Origin: Cephalopachus bancanus
Lineage: Eukaryota > Chordata > Mammalia > Primates > Tarsiidae
Direction: 5' to 3'
Length of the DNA: 64,000 nt
Assembly: GCA_027257055.1 (NCBI GenBank)
Contig: JAPVLO010000056.1
Coordinates: forward strand, 3,472,001 to 3,536,000
The notes below the pieces were generated by a model that ran no database searches, had not been told where the DNA came from, and saw only the letters and a program-made list of their open reading frames with translations. Positions 45,650 through 56,059 of the stretch are shown here, piece by piece. Within the stretch, counting starts at the first letter, position 1. Each line of letters begins with the position of its first letter. Position numbers and translations under genes: made by a program.

Positions 45650-46031
45650 CGTATCACCCTAATTGCAGAGGCTACAAAGGTAAATTACTCAGTTTGCCAA
45701 CCTCCCTTGATGTTAAGCGTGGCCAGGTGAAAGAATTTTAAACAATAAAGTGAAAGTCTGCTGAAAGGATTCTAGGAAAGCTTTCGCTTTAGATTTTTCT
45801 CCTTCTTCCTTCCCTGAAAAGTGATACAATACCTGGCACTGAGGCAGTCAGTTTGAGAACAAGAGGTAGAAAGAGCCTAAACCCCTGGAGGTATCCTTGA
45901 ACAACTAAATCAATGCTAACAACTGCCTATAACTGGACTTCTTGGGTAAGGAAAGTAAAAGTCTATTTGTCTAAGCGACTGTAAGTTGGGAGTCATGATT
46001 TGTTACTATACATATTCCTAACTGATACAGC
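45650..46031 (+). repeat. MLT1-like (MaLR) LTR
   Basis: 'gaaagtctgctgaaaggatt', 'gaaagctttcgctttagatt' and an end 'ctatttgtctaagcgactgt', 'cctaactgatacagc' follow the MLT1-type LTR. No adjacent retroviral coding remnants. Confidence 0.65.
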
Positions 46032-46194
46032 AGCCAATGGTCTTCAGTCTTTCAGACTCCATCAGCAAATCCATCACTATATTGGCAAGGCTTCATCAAA
46101 TGCTTCCAATATACATTAGACTCATCTAATTTCCTTGAGCTTCTTCAACATTTACCACATAACTTTTCACTAGAACTTGCCTGATGAGTGGGTG

Positions 46195-46345
46195 GTGTGT
46201 CAGAGACAGCAATTCTAGTCCTATTCTGCCACCGACTGGCTCTCAGTCCCTGAGCTTCTCTCTCTGTAAATTTTCAATTTCTTCCTCTGTAAAATTAAGC
46301 TAGACTTTGGTCTCTATTCTTTCTTCCTAGCTCTCTCATTCTATA
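46195..46345 (+). repeat. MIR-type SINE, sense
   Basis: 'ctgccaccgactggctctca', 'cctctgtaaaattaagctag' and an ending 'agctctctcattctataatt'. Confidence 0.65.
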
Positions 46346-46869
46346 ATTCAATGTTTAAATTCTAAAACTGCATAAAGAAAGAATACAATAGCAACAACAA
46401 ATGAGTATTAAATAAGCTATGACCTTGCTGGTGACTAGAGTAAAAAAGAAAATAATAATGGCACAGCTCTCATTTTTTGATAAAAGAAAAAATACAAGCT
46501 TTTTACAAGGGATAGTTCTTCTTCTTGGCACAAAATTCAAAATGTCCTCATAAAGAAGACACGAGACAACTTAAAAAGTAGTGCCTTCACCAGTGGACTT
46601 CTACGCCTTCTTTCCAGAAAGCTCAAAAGAATTGTGTCAACAATGGCCTATTCATTTGCCCTTCAAAAATGATCTGTCAGTGGATATTAATCTTTCAGTG
46701 GATATTAATGGCATATATATTACAACATTCTTTGTTGCCACTAACACAACAAATGACGACTATCATTGACTAAGCAGTCTCAGTCCTTCACACATACCAG
46801 ATATTTCTATTTGCCTCTCCCAAAGCCCAGAGGCATTCCTTCCTCCCAGAAGACATATACTGCCTGCTG
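46346..46869. other. unassigned, with a small direct repeat
   Basis: The 15-mer 'tcagtggatattaat' occurs at 46677-46691 and again at 46695-46709 (period 18). The rest is unassigned. Confidence 0.5.
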
Positions 46870-47290
46870 TTCTCAATAGCAAAAAACATGGAACCAACCA
46901 TACTGCCCATCGAAAGAGGACTAGTTAAAAAAAAAATGTGGTACATATACATGATGGAATATTACACAGTCATAAAGGACATTATGAACTTCACAGCAAC
47001 TTGGATGGACTTAGAATCTATAATACTGAGGGATCTATCACAGAAACAAAGAACTGAGTATCACATGTTCTTACTCATAAATGGACCTTGAATAATTACT
47101 ATAATACTATAAGAAATAGATTATCAGTAGTGGGAAATTGCCAGGGGAGGGGGCAGGATTGGCTGTAGTGGGATTCTGCCGGGGGAGGGGGGCATATCTC
47201 ATCAACAAGGGAACCTGCATAATGAACATTTGTATACCCAACCCTGAATTATACCCCACATCTTTAAAATGAACAATTTTTAAAAAGAGA
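46870..47290 (+). mobile_element. L1 3' end, sense, 5'-truncated
   Basis: End of L1 ORF2 ('atgtggtacatatacatgat', 'cagcaacttggatggactta', 'tactcataaatggacc') then a 3'UTR with two G-rich units at 47128-47192. The ORF2 end is open for about 67 codons and ends normally, but the element is truncated and inactive. Confidence 0.85.
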
Positions 47291-47299
47291 AAGTAACAT

Positions 47300-47550
47300 G
47301 CTACCTGTATTAGTAAGTCGCTTATGTGTGCTCAGTGCTTTATGATTAACAGTGTTTTACTTTACTTTGCATATGGTCTTCAGGATAATATGTGAAGCAG
47401 ACAGAATCAGAAGCATTACCCCATGTGGTAAACGATGAACTGAGGCTCAGAAAATTTAAGCGAGATGACATCGTGACCTGTATAAGTTTAGGACTGAAAC
47501 CGACCCCGTCCCATCTGACTCCATGCCTGGAGATCCTGTAGCAAACACCG
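47300..47550 (-). repeat. MIR SINE, antisense
   Basis: 'gtgtgctcagtgctttatga', 'gatgaactgaggctcagaaa' and 'ccatctgactccatgcctgg'. Confidence 0.7.
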
Positions 47551-48099
47551 CCCCCTCTTTGCGCACCATGTATTGCTCACATCCAACCCAGGCACTTCGG
47601 GTGGGCACCTCTCTCCCACGTGATCTGATGCTTCAGTGGGTGACTTCGAAGTACAAATTCTACTCTATCTCTGTTTCTACCGCTGCCACACAGAATCAAT
47701 GAAGCATCAACATATTATCTCAAATATATAGTCTCAATGGCAGGTTCGATGCCTTACAATTGCCTCGTTTTGATGGATTTTTAAAGAATTGAGATTGGAA
47801 ACAGGAAAAATAAAACAAAGTGGAAGTTAAAGATATGAACTGAGTCTTGGTTTGAGGAATCAATAAGGAGAGCCATGGTTGACTGTGGGCTCCTATGCCT
47901 AAGGCTGACCGTAAAGACCAGGCTGTCCATCCTTGCTCTTGGCTTCTAGGTCAGTGCTCTCAGGCTCCCTCACTCATTCACTCACTCACCCATTCAGGAA
48001 CACGGGAGTAGAGATGACTCAGCCATTTGTCTGGAAAGAACATCGTGCATTTAACTGAAGAGCAAGGGCTTGGGAGGTGGGGTCAAAACCTTTTCTCAG
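47551..48099. other. unassigned sequence
   Basis: Repeat-free AT-rich part at 47640-47840 may be conserved. Nothing recognised. Confidence 0.3.
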
Positions 48100-48412
48100 T
48101 CAGGCTCAGTGGCTCAGTCTGTAATCCCAGCACTTTGAGAGGCTGGGGTGAGTGGATTGCCTGAGCCTGTGGGGTCAAGACCAGCCTGGACAACTTGGCG
48201 AGACCTTGTCTCTCCAATAAATCAAATATTAGCCAGTCATGGTTGGGTGTACCTATAGTTCCAGCTATTTGGAAGGCTGAGGTGCCATGAGCGTGACACT
48301 ACATGGTGGCGTGTACCTGTAGTTCCAGCTGTTTGGAAGGCTGGGTTGCTGTGAGCGTGACACTGCACTCTAGCCTGGGCAACGGAGTGAGATTCCCACT
48401 CAAAGAAACAAT
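48100..48412 (+). mobile_element. Alu SINE, lemur-type, with internal right-arm duplication
   Basis: Left arm normal ('ggctcagtggctcagtctgt'). In the right arm a 64-base unit occurs twice in tandem, 48240-48303 and 48304-48367, each ending '...gagcgtgacactaca' or '...gagcgtgacactgca'. Both units lack the usual 'gaggatcgccagag...ggtcga' part, so a deletion came before the duplication or accompanied it. Confidence 0.92.
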
Positions 48413-48449
48413 AACAAAATTCATCTCTCTATGCTTTGACTTCTTCATC

Positions 48450-48690
48450 TTAAACAACACTCATTATAGTTAGTACTTATTAGGGGGACACTACATCCCG
48501 GGAACTCTTCTAAGTGCTTTATACATTTTAATTCATTTACTCCTCACAACTACAGATGAGACAAGCACTGTATGTCTCCCTTTTTCACAGATGAGAAAAC
48601 TGGGGTGACAAGAGGTAAAGAAAATTAGCGGAGGCAGTGCAGAGTGCAATCCCAGAACCTATGCTCATAATGACAACACGGGACAACCTG
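48450..48690 (-). repeat. MIR SINE, antisense
   Basis: 'taagtgctttatacatttta', 'attcatttactcctcacaac' and 'cacagatgagaaaactgggg'. Confidence 0.8.
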
Positions 48691-48830
48691 TAGACCAGCA
48701 CTGTCCAGCAGAACATCCTGCCCTGATAGAATTGTTCTGTGTGGTCCATGACGGTAGCCACTAGGCAAAATGTGACTAGTCCAATACTAGCCATTAGTCA
48801 CAAATAGCTACCAAGCTGTTGATCGTACGA
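48691..48830 (+). repeat. hAT-like DNA transposon fragment
   Basis: 'gaccagcactgtccagcaga' and 'ggtagccactaggcaaaatg' fit an old element with ends CAGTGCTGTCCAATAGAA. Confidence 0.55.
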
Positions 48831-49184
48831 CCAAAAACCTAAATTTTTCATCACAGATTCTGACTATTCTATGCAGTAGCTGTTTGTAAACTGCTCAGCA
48901 TAAGGCCTGGGATATCATAGTGCCTGGCATACAATAGGCATTCAAGCTATGTGAGCTATAATTTTAACAGTGGTATGCATTAGACAAATATGCATCTACA
49001 ATCTTTTATCTGAATGACAAAATCCACCTTCCTGCCCACCCTACCCCACATTTCAGAATGTCAAGGATTTGGACAATAGGCCTGCCTTCCAAGTAGTTCT
49101 CTCACCCTGCTAGCTGGTCCCAGTAAACCTGATTTGCCCTTTACTGGCTTCATTCTTCGCGATCAGGCTTTTGTCCTGTAGAGA

Positions 49185-49360
49185 GTCCAACTTGAAGAGC
49201 AATATAGGGAGGTGGAATCTTTACGATCTGTGTGGTTTGGGGCAAAGCACTTAAACTTTGAGCCACAATTAGCCCACGTCTAATGATTAGCAAATAATAC
49301 CCTCCAAAGGGTTTCCTTAGGAATAAACAATGTACCTCAAAGTCCCTAGCAAAGTGCATT
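49185..49360 (+). repeat. MIR SINE, sense
   Basis: 'gtttggggcaaagcacttaa', 'actttgagccacaattagcc' and 'agtccctagcaaagtgcatt'. Confidence 0.6.
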
Positions 49361-49474
49361 GGACAAAGGAAGACACATACATCATGGAGGGATGGTTGAT
49401 GGACCTACGCTCCCCTTCCGTGGACCCCATTTGTACACAAATGCAGTCATCATCTTCTATTACAATGAAGAGGA

Positions 49475-49700
49475 GAAAGCATGGGTTTGGAGGATGCCCA
49501 GCCTGAATTCTATCCCCAACTAGAGGACCTTATACAAGGCTTAACTACCCCTGTGAGTCTCAGTTTCCACATCTGTACATGGGAATAATGCTTACCTCTC
49601 ACCGTCACATACTGAAAGAACCAAAGGGGTCCCAACACTTCTAGAGAACCCTGCACCATGTCTGGCCCAGAGAAGATGCTTCTTTCCCTGCTCCGCCCTT
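49475..49700 (+). repeat. MIR SINE, sense
   Basis: 'gcatgggtttggaggatgcc', 'gtgagtctcagtttccacat' and 'caccatgtctggcccagaga'. Confidence 0.75.
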
Positions 49701-49779
49701 CTCTTCTGTTAACAAGCCAATGACACTAAGAGACCGTGGCACTTTCCTTTCAACTTCAGCTGCCTAATAATTCCTAACT

Positions 49780-50230
49780 AAGAATGACAGAATTCAATAC
49801 TGAAATCAATGAAGAAAAGCCACGTAGCCCTTCTTAATCAAAATCTAAAACGATGAGGCCCTCGCCTGCAGCCACATCAAAGCATAAGTAGGAGAAGAAG
49901 AAACGGAAGAGAAGACTTTGCAGAGTTGCCTTCTCCGGAGAAGCAGGAGCCGGGCAATGTTGGCCTCTGTCTTTAATGATAGGATATAATTCCAATTTCA
50001 CAACTTAATTATGACTGGATGAAAAGGACAGTGTGAAAAACTAGGTGTAGGGTAGGGAGTTTCATCTCGTTAGGTTCACTGACACCTCATTAGGGACTTT
50101 GAAAAACATTCTGCTTCCAGGCAATTTTGCTACTATCTCGATTTTTTTCCACATTTATCTGGCTCCATTTATTTGACTTGACACAAGTAAGAAAATGGGA
50201 TCTTTGATTTTTTTTTTCAGCTCATCAACT
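49780..50230. other. candidate conserved non-coding block
   Basis: Repeat-free sequence with some CpGs ('gaagccacgtagccc'-like and 'ccttctccggagaagcagga', in which 'cttctccggagaag' is a perfect 14-base palindrome at about 49931). AATTA cores near 50003. Regulatory role is inference. Confidence 0.25.
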
Positions 50231-50289
50231 GGCACTTCTATTTCCCCACTTCGGGCCACAAGGTTCTTTGTCAGGTTATGATGATCAAG

Positions 50290-50480
50290 ATACCATAAAT
50301 TCAGATTCGCCAGAGTAGTCTTCTAAAACATGAGCTGGATCATGTCATGCACTGGCCCCAAATCCTTAATGGCTCCCCATTGTCCACAGGATCGAGTCCC
50401 GACACAAAATCCTGGTGTTCAAGTACTATCTACTTTTCAGACCTCATCGCCTGCCTCTTTCTTCCAAAATATCAACTCTG
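50290..50480 (+). repeat. L2 LINE, sense
   Basis: 'tggatcatgtcatgcactgg', 'ccttaatggctccccattgt' and 'tccacaggatcgagtcccga' match the L2 region just after the RT domain. Confidence 0.7.
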
Positions 50481-50770
50481 ATTATAAGGGGGCTACTTAA
50501 CATTTCCTGAAGCCCAAAGAGAAAGTATTATGATGTTCAATGATGTTTCCATTTTCTTTCTTCATTTCCCCTACCACCTATGAGAATGTCATTCATCCTA
50601 TGGGTTCAAGTCAAATATTCAGTTCTCTATAAAAATTTGCTAGATTTTCCCAATCAGAATACACATTTGGTCCTTCTTTGTACTGCCAGCACAAGAATTC
50701 TCAGCACCTGGACATCACATCCTGAAACAAAGTCAATGGTTCATGTCTGCCAGCTCTACCTAACTTTGAG

Positions 50771-51060
50771 CCTTACCATGGTTAACTTTCTATTCTCTAT
50801 TAGTACAACATACTACATAGGTGTGCCTTAATGAGTTGTGAGATATGTCAGAATTACTTGTTACCTCTGTAACTTGTTACCTCTATAACAAGCTTGGCAC
50901 ATATATATGTATATATTTTATTCAAAATAAGTCAAAGATTTGGAATTTTCTTCTAATAATATTCTTCTCATTCCCTTCTTTGCCCTCTCAAGTAGAAGAA
51001 AAAAGGGTTAAGTTAAAGTTGGAACATGAAGAATTATGCATACCCTGAGTTATCCCATGG
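50771..51060 (+). repeat. local duplication, copy A
   Basis: Aligns by eye with copy B at 52138-52525. Shared phrases are 'catggttaactttctattct', 'cttgttacc', 'aagcttggca' and 'ttattcaaaa' in the same order and strand. Copy A carries a second 'cttgttacctct' unit. It contains no recognised repeat family. Confidence 0.65.
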
Positions 51061-51399
51061 GTGTGTGCCTTGTGTGTATTGAGAGGAAAATAAACGGGTT
51101 GAGAAGTTCCTCTCTGTAACACCAAGTCAAGTCATGTAACAATATGAGAAATACTTGGGAGACAAATGACTGTTCTTGATTACACCTGGGATTCTCTCAC
51201 TTGGTTCTGATATGCACCCTTGTTCATTGTTCCACACCGTGGACAGAGAAGGAAAAGTCTGGCAATGTATAGAACCAAAAAGAATAGTTTGGTATCCAAA
51301 GTACTATGCATCATTTATTTATTTGGAGATTCTGCCACCATTGCATTAATAATGCATGTTAAACTGACCATGGACCTTAGTTAATTGTTGCAACATGGC

Positions 51400-51660
51400 A
51401 AAGGGATTTGGAGTTAGTAGATGTGGGCTTAATTTCCTGCAAATCGCTGTCTCAAAATAGCAGGATGTCTTTGGGCAAGTCCCTTCTTTGAGCCTCTGTT
51501 TCCTCCACTGTAAAGCAATAAACTTTAAAACCATAGAGCAACTACCACATTGCAGCTTTGTTATCTGGATGAAATGAGATGATGTATGTGGAAAAGTGAT
51601 TTTAGATCACAAAGCATTATATCAATGGGAGTTAGGAGTTATTGGTATTAAGAGTTAGCA
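51400..51660 (+). repeat. MIR SINE, sense
   Basis: 'gtctttgggcaagtcccttc', 'tttgagcctctgtttcctcc' and 'gatgaaatgagatgatgtat'. Confidence 0.8.
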
Positions 51661-51699
51661 AAGGGTAAAATGCATCCTCACATCTGGATTCTTTGTTGC

Positions 51700-51890
51700 T
51701 AAAAAAAAAAAAAAAAGGCAGTTTGTATACCATGGTAGAGAGAACAAGCATTGGAGGTTGATAGCCCAGTGTCTAAGAATTGGCCCCATCACTTACTGGT
51801 TAGATAATCTTGAATAAGTCACATAACTTCTCTGAAATTCATGTTTTTGTCTGTGAAATGAGGATACAGGGCTTTGTGATCATTATTAAA
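51700..51890 (+). repeat. A-run and MIR SINE, sense
   Basis: An A16 run is followed by 'gcattggaggttgatagccc', 'cttactggttagataatctt' and 'gtctgtgaaatgaggatac'. Confidence 0.7.
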
Positions 51891-52137
51891 AATTAATTCA
51901 TTTCTGGATAGAGACACAAACCTGATAAATTACAGTACAACAGTTTAAATATTATACCAGCTATAGCACCAAAGAAGAAATAAGTTTCATCTAGGAGCTC
52001 GGTTTAAAGAATGAGTGTGAGCTTTTCAGGAGGAGTGGGGAATAATATTCCAGGAAAAACAAAAACAGCAAGTACGTGTGAATGGCAGAAGTGGGAAAAC
52101 CTTGAAATCTTTTAATTTCTCTTCATTCTGCTTCCAT

Positions 52138-52525
52138 GTCATGGTTAACTTTCTATTCTCTGTAGTACACGCATTACACAGATGTAGCTTAACCAGCTGT
52201 GAGATGTGTCAGAAACACTTGTTACCCCTAACATCCCAAGCTTGGCAAAAAAAAAATACTATATATATAACATATATAATATACATAATGTATATAATAC
52301 ATATAATGTATATAATATATATGTTATTCAAAACAAGTAAAATATTTGGAGTTTTCTTTTCTTTGCCTCTCACTCTCTATAGGTGAAATGGGAACAGAAA
52401 TGTCTGTCTATCTCCTTTCTCCTATTTTTCTGAGATATTCTGAAGGTGAATGAGATCCTGTCTTTTTTACACAATTCACTCCAGGACAGGAAGAAATATA
52501 CATACTCAGTTGTCCATCACGTCTC
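52138..52525 (+). repeat. local duplication, copy B, with AT insert
   Basis: Same order of phrases as copy A. Between 'aagcttggca' and 'ttattcaaaa' it holds an A9 run and an expanded AT-rich array. 'gaagaaatatacatactcag' near 52490 matches 'gaagaattatgcataccctg' of copy A. Confidence 0.65.
52256..52326. repeat. AT-rich array with imperfect palindrome
   Basis: 'aacatatataatatacat' (52269-52286) pairs with 'atgtatataatatatatgtt' (52306-52325). The loop contains another TATAAT-rich stretch. Confidence 0.85.
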
Positions 52526-52649
52526 TAGAGCTGGCCTCTGCTTGGTGACCACAAGAGCGAGTAATCGCCATGGCAGTATTTAGGCCCATGGAAAAAGGAT
52601 GGACTCCATAGGATGGGAATGTTGCTTTCCTTCTTTCCACTGTCCTCAG

Positions 52650-52694
52650 TTGTGTTCCTCAAGTGGATTAGGACATGTCAAGACATTCAGAGAG
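52650..52694 (+). other. exon-like segment (speculative)
   Basis: 45 bases (15 codons) lie between a strong acceptor ('ttctttccactgtcctcag') and a near-perfect donor ('agagag|gtaagg'). One frame is open across it. It is not in a recognised repeat. No protein family can be judged from 15 codons. Confidence 0.18.
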
Positions 52695-53104
52695 GTAAGG
52701 AACAGGAGCCATATGGCCTCACTGTCTCTCGGGGCTTTCCTGCGGCACGTTTTCTTAAGTCCTTTCTCCATCTGAGAGTGTCTTTAAAACCAGAGTCACA
52801 GATAGAATGATAAACTATAGCAGGATTTCCTAAGCTAAAACAATTTGTGATGGGGGTGGGGGCAGAGGGGAGCTGAATAATAGCTGAGTAGGTCAAAAGA
52901 AAAGTATTTTGGGATCTCTCTTGTTCTTTTATCAAAATGGAAACAGTTTACCTTGACAAAGCTCTCTCTTGAGTCTTAGGCAGCCTTGTAATTTACCTTC
53001 TATGGAAGATATAGTTTTCCTTTGTTCTGTGAAATTACGCAGTATTAAATGACAAGACCTGCTCAGAGCCCAAGTGTGCTTTACTGGTTTTGTGTTTTCA
53101 GGAA
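52695..53104. other. unassigned sequence
   Basis: Nothing recognised. Confidence 0.3.
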
Positions 53105-53330
53105 AGGTCTTTAGTGTCTCTGATCTTCAAATTTCCCATCTGGAAAATGAGGAAATTTGATTTGTTGAAAGTGTCTCCTGGCTCTTGCTCATAAATAAAG
53201 TCTTTTATAGTTCCTGTCTGAGCCCTGGGCTCAGTACTAGGGGAAAGGAAGGAGAAAGTCATTTATAAGACCCAGGCTGGGCCATGTTCAGTTTGCAGTC
53301 ATATAAGGGAGAGGAAGATAGAGATCTGGC
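53105..53330. repeat. MIR piece (sense) and L2-like family piece
   Basis: MIR 'aaatttcccatctggaaaat' then 'ttgctcataaataaagtctt'. From 53225 'gcccagt'-type and 'agtttgcagtcatataaggg' look like the old LINE family. Confidence 0.45.
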
Positions 53331-53602
53331 AGACACCAAACTGCTACTGTGTATGACAAATATGCTAGATTCTTAATATCCATGGTCTCATTGTAACCAT
53401 CACATCCACGGTTATCACTGTGAAGTGTGTTAACCACCTGCTTCTATACCACCAAGTCCAGAATCAGTTGAAAGATGCATACAAGTCAGATAGAGACCAA
53501 ACTCTCAACTTTATTACTGATAAAACTGGATTGGAGAAAATGCCAGCCTGAGACCAGAATCAAGCTTTTTACAACCTTCCCATTCCCTGACTCCCTTAAA
53601 AG

Positions 53603-53711
53603 GAGATGTTCTGTGTAAAGGTGTGTGTCCTGGAAGCAAACAGATGGAAGATTGAAATCCCAGACACTACTGAACACTGCAACGGCTCCTTCACTCCAAC
53701 TCAGCAAGCAG
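53603..53711 (+). other. exon-like segment (weak)
   Basis: A good donor ('agcaagcag|gtaagg') follows 109 bases with an ATG-initiated open frame at 53606. The upstream acceptor ('ctgactcccttaaaag') is weak, so it might be a first exon if anything. Confidence 0.1.
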
Positions 53712-54165
53712 GTAAGGCCTTCCTCAGTTCTTTGGGAGGCATGCAGGAGCAAGTGAAGAGAGAGAACAGGAGTTTTCTACTCCTACTTTTCCTTTCCTTG
53801 GGAAGGAATGGAAAATCTCTCTGTCTATGAGAATGTGTACTCTCTTGGAGAATAAGTATCCCCTCCAAAAGTATGATTAGCCACAGTTACAGGAGCTCAG
53901 TGGGGCCAAACAAACTATGCAAGATGACCCAGCTAGTAAGAAGCGGGGTCAAGATTTTACTCAAGGCAGCCAAGCTCCTTTCTTGTCCCACTCTCCTGCA
54001 TGAAGTCATGTATAAACACACGCACACATGTGCAACTTTGGTGCAAGACAGTCAGTGCCATGAGTATCATATGAACTATAGAAATGATACACACTATTTA
54101 AAAACATGTAGTATAAACATCTAGGTTTTCATAGTAACTTGTCATCTCAGCATCTCAGTTGCTGT
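53712..54165. other. unassigned sequence
   Basis: Nothing recognised. Confidence 0.3.
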
Positions 54166-54224
54166 GAATATACATATGTATATGCGTGTGTGTGTGTGTG
54201 TGCACGTGTGCATGCGTATGTGTG
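54166..54224. repeat. (TG)n microsatellite, interrupted
   Basis: A TG/CG/CATG mix with about 10 pure TG units. Confidence 0.9.
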
Positions 54225-54299
54225 TTTATCTGATCTTATCCTATAGCACTCAGATTTGGGATGCACATGGAATAAAGTACTGCTATCAGATTAGACATA

Positions 54300-54670
54300 T
54301 CATCTTAAATTGATCTATCTAATACCAAGGTCTAATTTACCAAGACTCATGAATTCCATCAGAAATGAGCAACTACGGATTTAAGCACCAGCACTCCAAA
54401 ACATTACCTTTAGAAAAGTAACATTCTTTCTACAATATGTTATTTTAATCACCGTTTCCTTAAATACGGCATAAAGTGTCAAGTCATCATCCTCGCCTTC
54501 CATTGTTACACTGGGCTGTAACTCAATAATGACCAGGGGCTGTATCGTGTCAGAAGAATAATGAGCTGCTGTGTCTGCATGACTGTGCTTTGCTAGGACA
54601 CATGTCTGCCTGAATAATATTGGGATATCTGCTTTTTGGATTTGCATATTTCAGATGAATTACAGGCAGT
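54300..54670. other. candidate conserved regulatory block with octamer
   Basis: Repeat-free; a POU octamer ATTTGCAT lies at 54640-54647 and homeodomain-like 'gatgaattaca' just after. An 88-codon minus-strand open frame (54381-54647) spans most of it, but its composition gives no sign of a known protein. Confidence 0.3.
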
Positions 54671-54742
54671 AAGCTAGAAATGCAAAACCATCAGATAAAT
54701 TATTAAATATTGGACACGTGATGTCTACTTGGAGTATCCTCG

Positions 54743-55050
54743 TATTTTTTTCTTTTTTAAGTTGGAGTCTCACTCGTGTTGCATGGGCTGGAGTGCAGTG
54801 GTACACTCATGGCCACCGCAGCCTTGACCTTCTGGGTTCAAGTGATCCTTCCGCCTCAGCCTTCCAAGTAGCGGGAACTACAGATGCACGCCACCTCTCC
54901 CAGCTAATTGTGCGTGTGTGTGTGTGATTTATTGTAGAAACGAGGTCTCACCAAGTTGCCCAGGCTGGTCGTGAACCCCCAGGCTCAGGCAATCCTCTTG
55001 CCTCGACCTTCCAAAGTGCTGGGATTACAGGCTGAGCCACTGCACCCAGA
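54743..55050 (-). mobile_element. Alu SINE, antisense, with internal (TG)n
   Basis: Reversed dimer: 'aagttggagtctcactcgtg', 'ccaagttgcccaggctggtc' and 'gattacaggctgagccactg'. A GT array replaces part of the middle linker. Degraded flanking duplications may be 'agtatcctcgtat' and 'agtctccccatat'. Confidence 0.93.
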
Positions 55051-55099
55051 CAAAGTCTCCCCATATTTTATACAACGAAGCAGTCCAGTATAACTGTTT

Positions 55100-55320
55100 A
55101 ACATGGACTACAGAGTTGAATGAGATCTGCCATTGGTTAGCTGCGTGTCCTTAGGCAAGTGCCTTTGCCTCTATGAGCCTTACTTTCCTTATCTATAACA
55201 CAGGAGTAATAATGGCACAGTCTTCATAGAAGAGCATTCTGAAGGTCAAGTGAGATCATGCACATAAAATAATTGGCAACCTGTCCAGCCACATACTAAG
55301 TAGTTAGGAAGAACAAGGTG
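55100..55320 (+). repeat. MIR SINE, sense
   Basis: 'gtgtccttaggcaagtgcct', 'ttactttccttatctataac' and 'aggtcaagtgagatcatgca'. Confidence 0.8.
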
Positions 55321-55905
55321 ACTGCTAATCCATAAGGCAGACAACATGATGGCAACAGATTCTGGTTCTAGACTCTGTCCATCATTATTCACTATTATCA
55401 TTATTATTATTAAATTTGAATCAAGGGAGATTCCAGATCTGACTTTCTCTCTTTTTTTTTTTTGGTATACGTATGTGGTAACAACAAATAGAAATTATAA
55501 ACTAGTATAAAATGAAGCATTTTATTAGCGGATTACATTGAATGAAATATTAATTTGCTCAAGGTACATTTAGGAGAAAATTTAATGATCTTGAAACACA
55601 GCGCGGAGATTCAGTAGTATTATGCACGGGTTCTTTGTGTTGGATGATTTCACTAATGTGTTTGTGCTGTAATACAACATTAAAACATGAATTTTGGTTT
55701 AGTTGCATTCAAAATCCAGCATACTTTATCTTGTCTTAACTCAGTTCTTGGGTTAGATAAGTTCCTTTCCTCCTTTTAAGGAATCTCTGAAAAAGTGGAA
55801 TGATAATGTTATTAATAATAATAGTCACAATATTTATGCATCACTTCGCACTATTCATGGGACTTTTTTTAGATTAAAAAATATAGTTTATTTAAAAAGT
55901 AAATT
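55321..55905. other. unassigned AT-rich sequence
   Basis: Includes ATT units at about 55385-55410 and a repeat-free stretch at 55500-55860 with 'agcggattacattgaatgaa', which carries a GGATTA bicoid-like core. Function unknown. Confidence 0.3.
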
Positions 55906-55931
55906 AGAAAGAGAGAGAGAGAGAGAGAGAG
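55906..55931. repeat. (GA)n microsatellite
   Basis: About 12 GA units. Confidence 0.92.
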
Positions 55932-56059
55932 GAGTTTCACCTCCCCAAGGTAGGAGAGGGTCCAAAGCCAGGAAACATGGCCTAGCCATAGCTCAAAGAG
56001 CACATGGCCATACCCTAGCTTAGAAAGGCAATGGCCATTCATGGGACTTTTAAGTACAT

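Noticed and set aside
46888..47091. 67-codon frame resembling a protein end
   Set aside because: It is the end of L1 ORF2 in a 5'-truncated element, not a separate gene.
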